The notes beneath the pieces were generated by a model, which worked only from the letters and a program-made list of their open reading frames with translations, searched no databases and was not told where the DNA came from. Below are positions 8,253 to 15,988 of a stretch of 46,429 nt of DNA, in pieces; the stretch's first letter is position 1, and each line of letters starts with the position of its first letter. Source of the stretch: CALCKU01 sp964534845 (GTDB lineage: Bacteria; Pseudomonadota; Alphaproteobacteria; Caulobacterales; Maricaulaceae); the NCBI GenBank assembly GCA_964534845.1, contig CAZHPV010000012.1, positions 1 through 46,429 on the forward strand. The letters are read 5' to 3'. Position numbers and translations under genes: made by a program.

Positions 8253-9239
8253 CTAGGGCGTGCTCTGATCCCACTCCGGTTTGAAAAGGATTTTATTATC
8301 CTGTAAATCTAGCCAAAAACTCGTCTGTGAAAACATACCCGCGCCCGCAATCATAAAGGGCTCTTTTTCTATGCCTAAAATTTCTAGGCTTTCAAAGTTC
8401 AGAATTATGAAATCGTGAACCTCCCAGAATTTTTGCCCACTCCGAAACTTCTTTAGACGTACTTTCAATTTCGGATCAAAAGTGCCAATCGCGCCTCGTA
8501 ATTCCCAATTCTTTTTCAAACGGCGTTCCTGTATTTTTACCTGCGGATGATTGATCGCTGACCAACTTATAGCACTTATCTCGCTTCCTAAATCAAACAA
8601 AGCCGGTACAACTTTCCCTGTGACCCGTACGTCAAGGAACTTCAAATCCTGCCAATTGAGCCCAAAAGGATTAGTCCTCAATGACACGTCCTGCCAATGC
8701 CTCGGCAAATCGATATTCGAATAACTGCGCGGTATTAAGAAGAGCGTAGAAGCTGGATTATCAAAATAAGCGTAATAGTGAGATAGAACATCCAGACCGA
8801 TAAGCCCGTTATAGCGATTTGCGGGTAACTGATCCTCAGCTGGGTCTTCAAGAACCGCCACAGAAATATCATCCAACCTATGCCCGCCCAGTTCCATAAA
8901 TGGCAGTAGCAATTCCGGCCTTAGTCCACTATGAACCATTCCGTGAATATTGATAAATTTTCCGGTAAGCCCAATACCAGAGCTGGTATATATATGTTCA
9001 TATATAGCCGAGCGCGTGGCCCCTGTATCCAATATCATTTTGCCTTTGATATTATCACCGAGTCCTGCTTCGACAATAAATAAGCCTGACTCGGTCACTT
9101 CATAAGGTAGTTTTATGATATCCGGGGCTTGTAAAATATCGCTCAACAACAGACTTGACGGTTTTGGCGCGGATGTCGCGCAACTCATACAGAACACCGC
9201 TATAGATAAACTCAAGAATATTCTAACTATTCCAGACAC
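8253..9239 (-). CDS. Retropepsin-like aspartyl protease family protein with two Asp motifs
   Basis: A secreted or lipid-anchored protein of the bacterial retropepsin-like aspartyl protease group. A hydrophobic N-terminus leads to FCMSCATSAP, which could be a weak lipobox or a signal-peptidase I site. The first active-site motif is LDTGATRSAIY. About 150 residues later a second, FDLGSEISAIS, suggests an internal duplication giving a two-lobed enzyme, although DLGS is not the usual D-[TS]-G. I start at GTG 9239, which puts the signal sequence near the N-terminus; a TTG at 9257 is also in frame and neither has a good ribosome site. No substrate is known. It converges on alr with an 11-bp gap. 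Confidence 0.7.
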   Translation of the reverse strand: MSGIVRIFLSLSIAVFCMSCATSAPKPSSLLLSDILQAPDIIKLPYEVTESGLFIVEAGLGDNIKGKMILDTGATRSAIYEHIYTSSGIGLTGKFINIHGMVHSGLRPELLLPFMELGGHRLDDISVAVLEDPAEDQLPANRYNGLIGLDVLSHYYAYFDNPASTLFLIPRSYSNIDLPRHWQDVSLRTNPFGLNWQDLKFLDVRVTGKVVPALFDLGSEISAISWSAINHPQVKIQERRLKKNWELRGAIGTFDPKLKVRLKKFRSGQKFWEVHDFIILNFESLEILGIEKEPFMIAGAGMFSQTSFWLDLQDNKILFKPEWDQSTP

Positions 9240-9398
9240 ATCATAATCATAACCCAATTCAAATTAAATGACAGGGTGGAATTTAAAAACTAAACTGGTT
9301 TGATAAGTAGATACTGCAAATACTAAAATATTAGCTGTACTTCCTTTTAGCCTTACAATGCCAACTATGCTAGGCAGACCCTATATTGGAGGACCCCT

Positions 9399-10109
9399 AT
9401 GTCAAATACACAAATAAACCCGCAAGATTTGCTTGAACAAATTTTGTCTGCTGGTCAGGAACTGGCCAACCGTGGCCGCAGTCAAACGCAGGAACTTACA
9501 GCAAAAGGCAAAGAAGTTGCCGCCAAAGGCGAGGATTACCTTGTCGATAAACTCGGTCTTGAAGATACAGAGGTCGCCCGGGAGGCCTTGCGTAAAGGCG
9601 TTGGAACCGGAGCCGCGGCGGGTGCGCTGGCCTTGCTCCTGTCTTCTCGTTCTGGTCGAAAACTCATCACAATGGGCGGTATGGCTGGCTTGGGAACGCT
9701 CGCCTATAAAGCACATAAAGCTGGCAAAATGCCAACATCGGCACAAGATGTTATCGGGCTTTTGACAGGGCCTAAGGCCAGTGCGCGTTCTGAAGTTTTA
9801 CTCCAGGCCATGATCGCGGCAGCAAAAGCCGATGGCGAAATTCATGACGACGAGATGGACCTTATTCGCGCCCATGATAATGGTGCGGTCGATGCCTTGA
9901 AAATGGCCATTAACCAGACGCCGGACGCCCGACAAATTGCCCAATTATCAGACAGCCCGCAGGCCGCCGCTGAAATATATGCCGTATCTTGCCGGATCGC
10001 GAATGGATTAAACCCTAAAGAGCGCGACTATCTTGATACTCTGGCCATGGCTCTCAAATTGGACCCCGAGATTGCCGCGCGTATCGAAACCGATGTCAGA
10101 ACCGGCTAG
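9399..10109 (+). CDS. DUF533 / TerB-like protein (YebE family)
   Basis: This 236-residue protein resembles the DUF533 (YebE) family. The N-terminal 60 residues are charged and probably helical with AKGKEVAAKGED near-repeats. Two glycine/alanine-rich hydrophobic stretches (about 66-84 and 90-108) could insert into the membrane. The C-terminal half is a helical TerB-like domain containing AAKADGEIHDDEMD, which resembles the acidic metal-site region of TerB proteins. An AGGA-type ribosome site (TGGAGGA) lies 5-10 bp before the ATG. It stands alone with an intrinsic terminator downstream. The function is unknown; in enterobacteria yebE is envelope-stress responsive. Confidence 0.78.
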   Translation: MSNTQINPQDLLEQILSAGQELANRGRSQTQELTAKGKEVAAKGEDYLVDKLGLEDTEVAREALRKGVGTGAAAGALALLLSSRSGRKLITMGGMAGLGTLAYKAHKAGKMPTSAQDVIGLLTGPKASARSEVLLQAMIAAAKADGEIHDDEMDLIRAHDNGAVDALKMAINQTPDARQIAQLSDSPQAAAEIYAVSCRIANGLNPKERDYLDTLAMALKLDPEIAARIETDVRTG

Positions 10110-10154
10110 CTCTAGCATCGCGGGTTACCTTTAACGCCATATCCAAATTTCGAG

Positions 10155-10177
10155 AGGCCGCTTTATGCGGCCTTTTT
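10155..10177 (+). terminator. Rho-independent terminator after the DUF533 gene
   Basis: AGGCCGC (10155-10161) pairs with GCGGCCT (10167-10173) around the loop TTTAT and runs into a T-tract ending at 10177. It lies 46 bp downstream of the DUF533 stop codon. Confidence 0.85.
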
Positions 10178-10311
10178 ACTTACGAATTTCGACATAACAA
10201 CAAGGCTAAAAAACACGGTGAATGGTGTTTTATCTTTATTTATGTTAAACTATAGCACGGGGCAAAAATTTTACGAAAATCAAAGGTGATCCCCGTATTA
10301 ACGGAGGACTT

Positions 10312-10659
10312 ATGAAAAAACTATTTTTATGGATAGTCGCAGCCACGCTACTTGCAGCCTGTCCGGCACCCGAGCCAAGCCCAGAGCTAACACCTTCTAC
10401 GCCTGAAGCTGGTATGACTGGCGGCATGTGCAGCGGTATTGCCGCAATAAGCTGTAAAAACGCAGCGGATTTCTGCTTTAAGGAGGACGGCGTCTGTTTG
10501 CAAATTGCTGATTCCGCTGGTATTTGCACACCGAAGCCGGAAGGGTGTACGCGCGAATTTGTGCCTGTTTGTGGTTGTGACGGCAGAACCTATTCTAATA
10601 GATGCGTCGCACATTCAAACGGTGTGAGCGTTGCTAGCCTAGGTGAATGCACTCAATAA
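10312..10659 (+). CDS. Kazal-type serine protease inhibitor domain lipoprotein
   Basis: A small secreted protein of 115 residues. The signal peptide ends in the lipobox LAAC, so Cys17 is probably lipidated. A Pro/Glu/Ser/Thr-rich spacer follows (18-36), then a ten-cysteine module: an upstream Cys-rich segment (Cys40, 48, 55, 62, 72) and a Kazal core (Cys79, 87, 89, 98, 113) with the hallmark PVCGCDGRTYSNRC. Kazal domains inhibit serine proteases by a canonical loop; in bacteria the target is seldom known. GGAGG lies 5-9 bp before the ATG. The gene is monocistronic by appearance, with a strong hairpin after it. Confidence 0.88.
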   Translation: MKKLFLWIVAATLLAACPAPEPSPELTPSTPEAGMTGGMCSGIAAISCKNAADFCFKEDGVCLQIADSAGICTPKPEGCTREFVPVCGCDGRTYSNRCVAHSNGVSVASLGECTQ

Positions 10660-10673
10660 GATGCCAAGTTTTG

Positions 10674-10698
10674 CGAGCGGAGTGACTTGCTCCGCTCG
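10674..10698 (+). terminator. Strong hairpin between the Kazal and VWA genes
   Basis: CGAGCGGAG (10674-10682) pairs perfectly with CTCCGCTCG (10690-10698) around a 7-base loop. There is no T-run after it, so it is either a weak or Rho-assisted terminator or a structured 5' leader of the VWA gene, whose ATG is only 23 bp downstream. Confidence 0.5.
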
Positions 10699-10721
10699 TG
10701 ACTATATGCAAATAATAGGGC

Positions 10722-11909
10722 ATGTTTCAGACCTTTTTCACAGAATTACGGGCGGCAAAAATACCGGTCACGATTCGGGAATATCTAACCCTTTTGGAAG
10801 GGTTGGATAAAAATGTACCAGAAGAGAGCCTTGATGGATTTTATTTTCTATCCCGTACGGCCCTTGTCAAAGATGAGCGCAATCTCGATAAATTCGATCA
10901 AGTCTTCTCGCATTGTTTTCGAGGCATGGACTATCTGTCAGATATTTTCGGCATGGAAGAACATGAGCTACCGATGGATTGGCTCAAAAAAATGGCCGAG
11001 AAACATCTAACCCCTGAAGAAATGGCGGAAATAGAGGCGTTAGGTGATTTCGATAAGATCATGGAAGCCCTAAAGGAACGTCTGGAAAACCAAGACAAGC
11101 GCCATGAAGGCGGCAGCAAGAATATTGGAACCGCGGGAACATCACCCTTTGGCGCCTATGGCTATAATCCGGAAGGCATTCGAATTGGCCAAAAGGAAGG
11201 TCGCCACGGCAAGGCCGTTAAGGTCTGGGATAAACGCCAGTTTAAAAATCTGGATGGTGACCGTGAAATCGGCACGCGGAATATTAAAATCGCATTACGG
11301 CGATTACGAAAATTTGCCCGTGAAGGCGCATTAGACGAACTGGATCTGGACGGCACAATCCGAGGAACAGCCAAGCAAGGCTGGCTGGATATTCGTATGC
11401 GCCCAGAACGCCGAAATGCTGTCAAAGTCCTGACATTTTTTGATATTGGCGGCTCCATGGATGCCCATGTGAAACAAGTCGAAGACCTTTTCTCTGCTGC
11501 GCGCTCCGAATTCAAACGACTTGAGTATTTTTACTTCCATAATTGCCTATATGAACATGTCTGGAAGGATAATGTCCGGCGTATGAAAGAAGTAACACCG
11601 ACTTGGGATGTTTTACATAAATTCCCGTCCGATTACCGCGTAGTAATTGTCGGGGACGCCGCTATGAGCCCTTATGAGATCGCTATGCGTGGCGGCTCTG
11701 TTGAGCATTGGAATGACGAAGCCGGCGCCGTTTGGTTACAACGCCTCGTCGACGTCTATCCGCATTTAATCTGGATAAACCCATCGCCCGAAAAATATTG
11801 GAGCTATTCGCAAAGCACACAAATGATCAAGGAAATTATTGGAAATGACCGTATGTTCCCAATGACCTTATCCGGTCTTGAAAGCGCCATGAAAGAGCTT
11901 GCGCGCTAA
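10722..11909 (+). CDS. VWA domain protein, CoxE-like
   Basis: This 395-residue protein matches the CoxE-like VWA family found across alphaproteobacteria. The N-terminal 200 residues are helical and charged. A von Willebrand A domain begins around residue 230, where the MIDAS motif is FFDIGGSMDAH (Asp241, Ser245), DxGGS in place of the classical DxSxS and usual in this family. Partners are normally MoxR-type AAA+ ATPases that act as metal-cofactor or complex-assembly chaperones, but no MoxR gene lies in this window. It has no signal peptide, so it is probably cytosolic. The HAD gene follows after 11 bp. Confidence 0.82.
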   Translation: MFQTFFTELRAAKIPVTIREYLTLLEGLDKNVPEESLDGFYFLSRTALVKDERNLDKFDQVFSHCFRGMDYLSDIFGMEEHELPMDWLKKMAEKHLTPEEMAEIEALGDFDKIMEALKERLENQDKRHEGGSKNIGTAGTSPFGAYGYNPEGIRIGQKEGRHGKAVKVWDKRQFKNLDGDREIGTRNIKIALRRLRKFAREGALDELDLDGTIRGTAKQGWLDIRMRPERRNAVKVLTFFDIGGSMDAHVKQVEDLFSAARSEFKRLEYFYFHNCLYEHVWKDNVRRMKEVTPTWDVLHKFPSDYRVVIVGDAAMSPYEIAMRGGSVEHWNDEAGAVWLQRLVDVYPHLIWINPSPEKYWSYSQSTQMIKEIIGNDRMFPMTLSGLESAMKELAR

Positions 11910-11920
11910 GCCGTACATTC

Positions 11921-12454
11921 ATGCCAACTCCCTCACCGACAGTTTTACTTTTTGATCTTGGCGGGGTGTTAGTCCCTTGGGTTGGGTTTGAAGCCATTGC
12001 TAAACTCACCGGTTTAAGCGGTCCACAAATTAGTGATAAATTCGAGACGTCGGAAATTTTGTATGCCTATCAAATCGGGGGCTGTAGCGACGACGAATTT
12101 TGCGAAGAAATGCTCTCTGTGTTTAATTTTGACATGAACCTATCCGAGTTTAAATCAGCATGGAGAGCGTGGGTGCTCGATCCTTATAAAGGCACGCTTG
12201 ATGCGCTAGATAAGCTGCGGCCCAAATATACATTAGCCTGCCTGTCAAATACCAATGCCTTACATTGGGAGGACATGACCTTTCTCGGCAACAGACTGGA
12301 TTGCCCGATGGCATCCCATATTTTGGGTCAGGTTAAACCCGACCTAAAATTCTACAAAACTGCACATGATATTTTAGGCGTAAGTGCTGAAAATATATGG
12401 TTTTTTGATGATACACTGGCCAATGTCGACGCCGCAAAAATCTATGGCTTTTAA
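11921..12454 (+). CDS. HAD-superfamily hydrolase (YihX-like), truncated by an in-frame stop
   Basis: A haloacid dehalogenase-like phosphatase of subfamily IA. Motif I is LLFDLGGVL (nucleophile Asp12, with Gly at +2 as in the FDLGGV/FDLGNV group containing YihX), motif II is CLSNTN, motif III VKPDLKFY and motif IV FFDDTLANVDAA. The frame ends at a TAA at 12452-12454 just after KIYGF, but the same frame stays open for 20 more codons to a second TAA at 12515-12517. Those codons begin AFHVDK, which looks like the missing final strand and helix of the fold. The gene is therefore probably a nonsense-interrupted copy, a readthrough case or a sequence error. Its substrate is unknown. Confidence 0.78.
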   Translation: MPTPSPTVLLFDLGGVLVPWVGFEAIAKLTGLSGPQISDKFETSEILYAYQIGGCSDDEFCEEMLSVFNFDMNLSEFKSAWRAWVLDPYKGTLDALDKLRPKYTLACLSNTNALHWEDMTFLGNRLDCPMASHILGQVKPDLKFYKTAHDILGVSAENIWFFDDTLANVDAAKIYGF

Positions 12455-12513
12455 GCTTTTCATGTCGACAAAACAAAGGGTGTGCTGCCAAATTTAAAGC
12501 AATTGGACCTGAT

Positions 12514-13146
12514 TTAATCCGCTTCAACCCTCTGGAAATGTCCCTGTTCGTCTGCCCATAAAAGCCGGGCTTGCGTAATGTTGAAATAGGCCCCGCCTAA
12601 CGATAATTGCCCGGCCTTTACGGCTTGGTTGACAAAATCATAGCTCATAAGATTATCAATAGACTGGCGCACATTTTCTAGCTCAGTTTCAAATTGATGT
12701 TCCCATTTGGGTAGGTCACGCCCTAAAACCCGTTCGCGCGCATCATCCATAAGCGAAACCCACCTGCCGATATGACCGGCATCTGGATTATCCCCCATCC
12801 CAGCTAAACACCCCGCAACGCCGCCACAGTCCTCATGGCCCATAATGACAATCATTTTAACTTTAATAACGGTGACAGCAAATTCTAAAGCGGCCGGCAC
12901 TTCAGGATAGGCAGTAGATTTATCCGCGGGCGGGACAATATTGGCAACATTTCGCACAACAAATATATCTCCAGGGCGAGCATTGAAAATATCCGTTGGA
13001 TCAACCCGGCTATCAGCACAAGAGATGACCATAATTTCAGGACTTTGCCCCTTGCCCAAAGTTTCATAAAGCGCTTTCTGGTCAGTATAGTCGCCGTGTT
13101 GAAAGCGGCGGTAACCCGCCCATAATTTTTCCGTAATTTGTGTCAT
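12514..13146 (-). CDS. Beta-class carbonic anhydrase
   Basis: Interconverts CO2 and bicarbonate in the cytosol. The 210-residue protein shows all beta-class zinc and catalytic residues: Cys43, Asp45 and Arg47 in ISCADSRVDP, and His104 and Cys107 in MGHEDCGGV. The length is that of a clade B (Can/CynT-like) enzyme. Its stop overlaps the second, downstream stop of the interrupted HAD frame on the opposite strand. It lies 37 bp downstream of tpiA on the same strand and may be co-transcribed with it. Confidence 0.95.
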   Translation of the reverse strand: MTQITEKLWAGYRRFQHGDYTDQKALYETLGKGQSPEIMVISCADSRVDPTDIFNARPGDIFVVRNVANIVPPADKSTAYPEVPAALEFAVTVIKVKMIVIMGHEDCGGVAGCLAGMGDNPDAGHIGRWVSLMDDARERVLGRDLPKWEHQFETELENVRQSIDNLMSYDFVNQAVKAGQLSLGGAYFNITQARLLWADEQGHFQRVEAD

Positions 13147-13183
13147 ATTTTTAAAATATTTTGGTGCAATAAAAGGAACTTAT

Positions 13184-13906
13184 TTAGGCTGATTTCGCGA
13201 TAGCGACGAAGTCTTCCATATTCAAACTTGCCCCGCCAATCAAGGCCCCATTTACGTCTTTTATAGCCAAAATGTCTTTGGCATTGGCCGGTTTTACAGA
13301 GCCACCATAAAGAAGGCGGTAACGACCTTCTGTAAGCTGACTAATATGTCTGTGCATATCATCAATGTCTTCAGTCATTGCTGTTTTGCCAGTCCCAATG
13401 GCCCAGACCGGCTCATAGGCAATAACAATATCAGACATGTCATCCCTTGTAGCCGGCAGGCTAGCATTTGTCTGGGCTTCCACAATAGCTTTCGCCTGCC
13501 CTGATTCGCGCTGTTTGAGCGTTTCCCCGACGCAGATGATGGGCGTAATTTTCGCCCTTAAGGCTGCCTCTGCTTTGGCTTTCACCTCCTTATCGCTTTC
13601 ACCAGCCGCCCGGCGTTCCGAATGACCGAGAATCACATAATTCGCGCCAATATCAGCAAGCATTTCGCTGCTGATTTCGCCCGTATGGGCACCCTTAATT
13701 TCGGCGTGGCAGTTTTGCGCCCCCAGGAAAATACTGGCTTTCTGGCAACGTTTGACCAAAGGAGCGATATAAAGCGAAGGCGGACAAATCAAAACATCAA
13801 TTTCCGTCCGGTCTTTCGCAGGAAAAAGTCGATTAAACAAGGCGGGTTTGTCAATCCAAGACAAATCCCCATGCATTTTCCAGTTACCGGCAATCAAAGG
13901 CTTCAT
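13184..13906 (-). CDS. tpiA: Triosephosphate isomerase
   Basis: Interconverts dihydroxyacetone phosphate and glyceraldehyde 3-phosphate in glycolysis and gluconeogenesis. The 240-residue barrel has AGNWKM (Lys10), the catalytic His95 in ILGHSERR, Glu165 in YEPVWAIGTG, and the phosphate loop YGGSVKPAN. I choose the ATG at 13906 because GAGGAG lies 5-10 bp before it; an in-frame TTG at 13924 would place this ribosome site inside the coding region. It is divergent from the PpiD-like gene with 125 bp between starts, an order (tpiA/ppiD/trpE) usual in alphaproteobacteria. Confidence 0.96.
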   Translation of the reverse strand: MKPLIAGNWKMHGDLSWIDKPALFNRLFPAKDRTEIDVLICPPSLYIAPLVKRCQKASIFLGAQNCHAEIKGAHTGEISSEMLADIGANYVILGHSERRAAGESDKEVKAKAEAALRAKITPIICVGETLKQRESGQAKAIVEAQTNASLPATRDDMSDIVIAYEPVWAIGTGKTAMTEDIDDMHRHISQLTEGRYRLLYGGSVKPANAKDILAIKDVNGALIGGASLNMEDFVAIAKSA

Positions 13907-14031
13907 ATAAATCTCCTCAGACAAGGCCTATAAGGTGTTTTCGGTGATTTTAGCAAGTCTATTGCTTGCAGCAAGAGGCCGTCATGGTTATGAAAGGCCA
14001 GCATTCATGCATTCATCTCTATGAGGATTAT

Positions 14032-15954
14032 ATGTCAAACGGAATTGGCGGACGCGTACAGAAAATTGCTGTCGGTGTTTTGATCGGCTTGCTCGTCATC
14101 GGGTTCGCTATCTGGGGCGTCAACGATGTCTTTACACCCCAAAATAATAACGCGGTTATTTCTATTGGCGATGTGGACATAAGCTCTGAGGAGTTTGAGA
14201 GCCAATTCCGTCGGGAATTACAAAGACGGGGACGCGAAAGTGGCCAACAACTCACCAATCAACAAGCCTATGATCAGGGTATTCACGCCCAAATATTGCA
14301 GCGCATGCTAACGGACGCCGTTGTGTCCCTAGACGCTAATGACCTTGGCATTGGTGTTAATCGGAAAACGGCCCGCCGCGTGGTCGAGGAAATCGTGACA
14401 TTTCAAAATGATATTACAGGCGAGTTTAGTGAAGATAAACTCAATGAAGTTCTGGCGCAAAACCGGATTACACGTAAAACATTCGAAGAGGATATTTATA
14501 ATACATTGCGTCGCCAACAAACCGTTCCGGCAATAATCACCGGCATTCAAGCGCCTCTAGACTATGCGACCCAACGCTATAAATTTTTAACCGAGCAACG
14601 CAAAGTGACCGTGTTAACGCTCGACGAAAAAGCCGTGCAATCCCCGGAAGCCCCCAGTGATGAGGTGTTAAAAGCCTATATCAATGAAAACGCCGCTACA
14701 TATACGGCGCCGGAATATCGCAAAATTACAATGATGCGTCTTGAGAACCATGATGTAACCCCAAATATTGAGGTCTCAGAAGATCAGATAAAAGGCGCTT
14801 ACGAATATAAAGTCGAACTCGGGGAATTGGGCACAAATGAAACGCGCTCCGTTATTCAAATCACAGCAACAGATGAGGAGACGGCCAATAAAGCGGCTGA
14901 ACGCCTCATAGCGGGTGATACACCCTTTGAGATAACCTCAAGCATGGGATTGATCGAGCCCGTTTATTACACAGACGTCACCGCCGATGATATATTTGAC
15001 CCGGAAACATCGCAAACAGCTTTTGCGTTAGAAGAGAAAGCCGCCAAGGCCATTTTAGGGAGCCTCGGGAATTGGTATGCCGTTCAGGTTACAGGCATTA
15101 CAGCAGCGACGAAGCCCGTTTATGACGATCTAAAATCTGAATTAAGGACTGATCTCTTAAATGATCTGGCGGAAGAAAAACTATATGACATAACCGCAGA
15201 TATAGAAGATGCTCTGACAGACGGGCTAACAATTGAGGAAGTATCTGAACGCACCAATATCAGCGTGGCTAGTTTTGATTTCATGGACCGTACGGGTGTA
15301 ACCCCTGACGGGCTTCGTATGTCCGGTTTTTCTATAATTCCCGGAATTGCTGATGACGAGAAAATCCTCATCGAAGTCTTTACCAACGATATTGGCTATC
15401 AAACCGATCTTTTCCAGACATCTACGGGCGGTTGGGCAACATTGCGAATTGATGACATTCGGGACTCGAAACTAAAAGAGTTTGAAGAGGTTAAATCTGA
15501 GGCCATAGCCGCTTGGAAGACCAAGGAAATAGATAAGGCATTGGGGACTCTCATGGTCGATTTGGCCAATAGAGCAAAGGCTGGTGAAACACTGGATGAC
15601 ATCGCAAAATCCGTCGAGAACGGGGCCGAGATTGATGAAGCAATTATCGTACGAAGCGCGCGCAGTGAAACAATCGGTCTGGGACTAAGCCAGAACCTAT
15701 TCAATGCTAGTCAAGGCGATATTGAACGCGGGGAAGGTGTAACCCCTCTAACGCGTCAGATAGCTGTCTTAAACGAAATTATTTCTAACAATGATGCCTT
15801 AGCAGGACAATTTGCCGACACGGTTCAGGCCCAAGCCACAAACGCTCTATCATCCGATATTCAAGCGGCCTATCAGAGCGCTATAATAAAGGAAAATGCG
15901 GTGCGCGAATATCCCGAGAATGTGAAACGGGTTTTGGGCATTACAACTCCCTAA
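14032..15954 (+). CDS. PpiD/SurA-like periplasmic peptidyl-prolyl isomerase chaperone
   Basis: A membrane-anchored periplasmic folding factor of 640 residues. One transmembrane helix at about residues 12-32 is followed by a SurA_N-like chaperone region containing VISIGDVDISSEEF, a central region where a parvulin-type PPIase domain would lie (poorly conserved by eye), and a helical C-terminus. The ATG at 14032 has GAGGA 4-9 bp upstream. A start 22 codons earlier (13966) would add an unusual hydrophilic leader and has no ribosome site. It is followed after 34 bp by trpE with no terminator between them, so read-through into the trp genes is likely. Confidence 0.85.
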   Translation: MSNGIGGRVQKIAVGVLIGLLVIGFAIWGVNDVFTPQNNNAVISIGDVDISSEEFESQFRRELQRRGRESGQQLTNQQAYDQGIHAQILQRMLTDAVVSLDANDLGIGVNRKTARRVVEEIVTFQNDITGEFSEDKLNEVLAQNRITRKTFEEDIYNTLRRQQTVPAIITGIQAPLDYATQRYKFLTEQRKVTVLTLDEKAVQSPEAPSDEVLKAYINENAATYTAPEYRKITMMRLENHDVTPNIEVSEDQIKGAYEYKVELGELGTNETRSVIQITATDEETANKAAERLIAGDTPFEITSSMGLIEPVYYTDVTADDIFDPETSQTAFALEEKAAKAILGSLGNWYAVQVTGITAATKPVYDDLKSELRTDLLNDLAEEKLYDITADIEDALTDGLTIEEVSERTNISVASFDFMDRTGVTPDGLRMSGFSIIPGIADDEKILIEVFTNDIGYQTDLFQTSTGGWATLRIDDIRDSKLKEFEEVKSEAIAAWKTKEIDKALGTLMVDLANRAKAGETLDDIAKSVENGAEIDEAIIVRSARSETIGLGLSQNLFNASQGDIERGEGVTPLTRQIAVLNEIISNNDALAGQFADTVQAQATNALSSDIQAAYQSAIIKENAVREYPENVKRVLGITTP

Positions 15955-15988
15955 CCTCTAAAAAAGGTGCCTGGCATCTAACTAAACA

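Noticed and set aside
13966..14031. Upstream extension of the PpiD-like protein from an earlier in-frame start
   Set aside because: The added 22 residues are hydrophilic and atypical before the TM anchor, and the good ribosome site lies just before the ATG at 14032.
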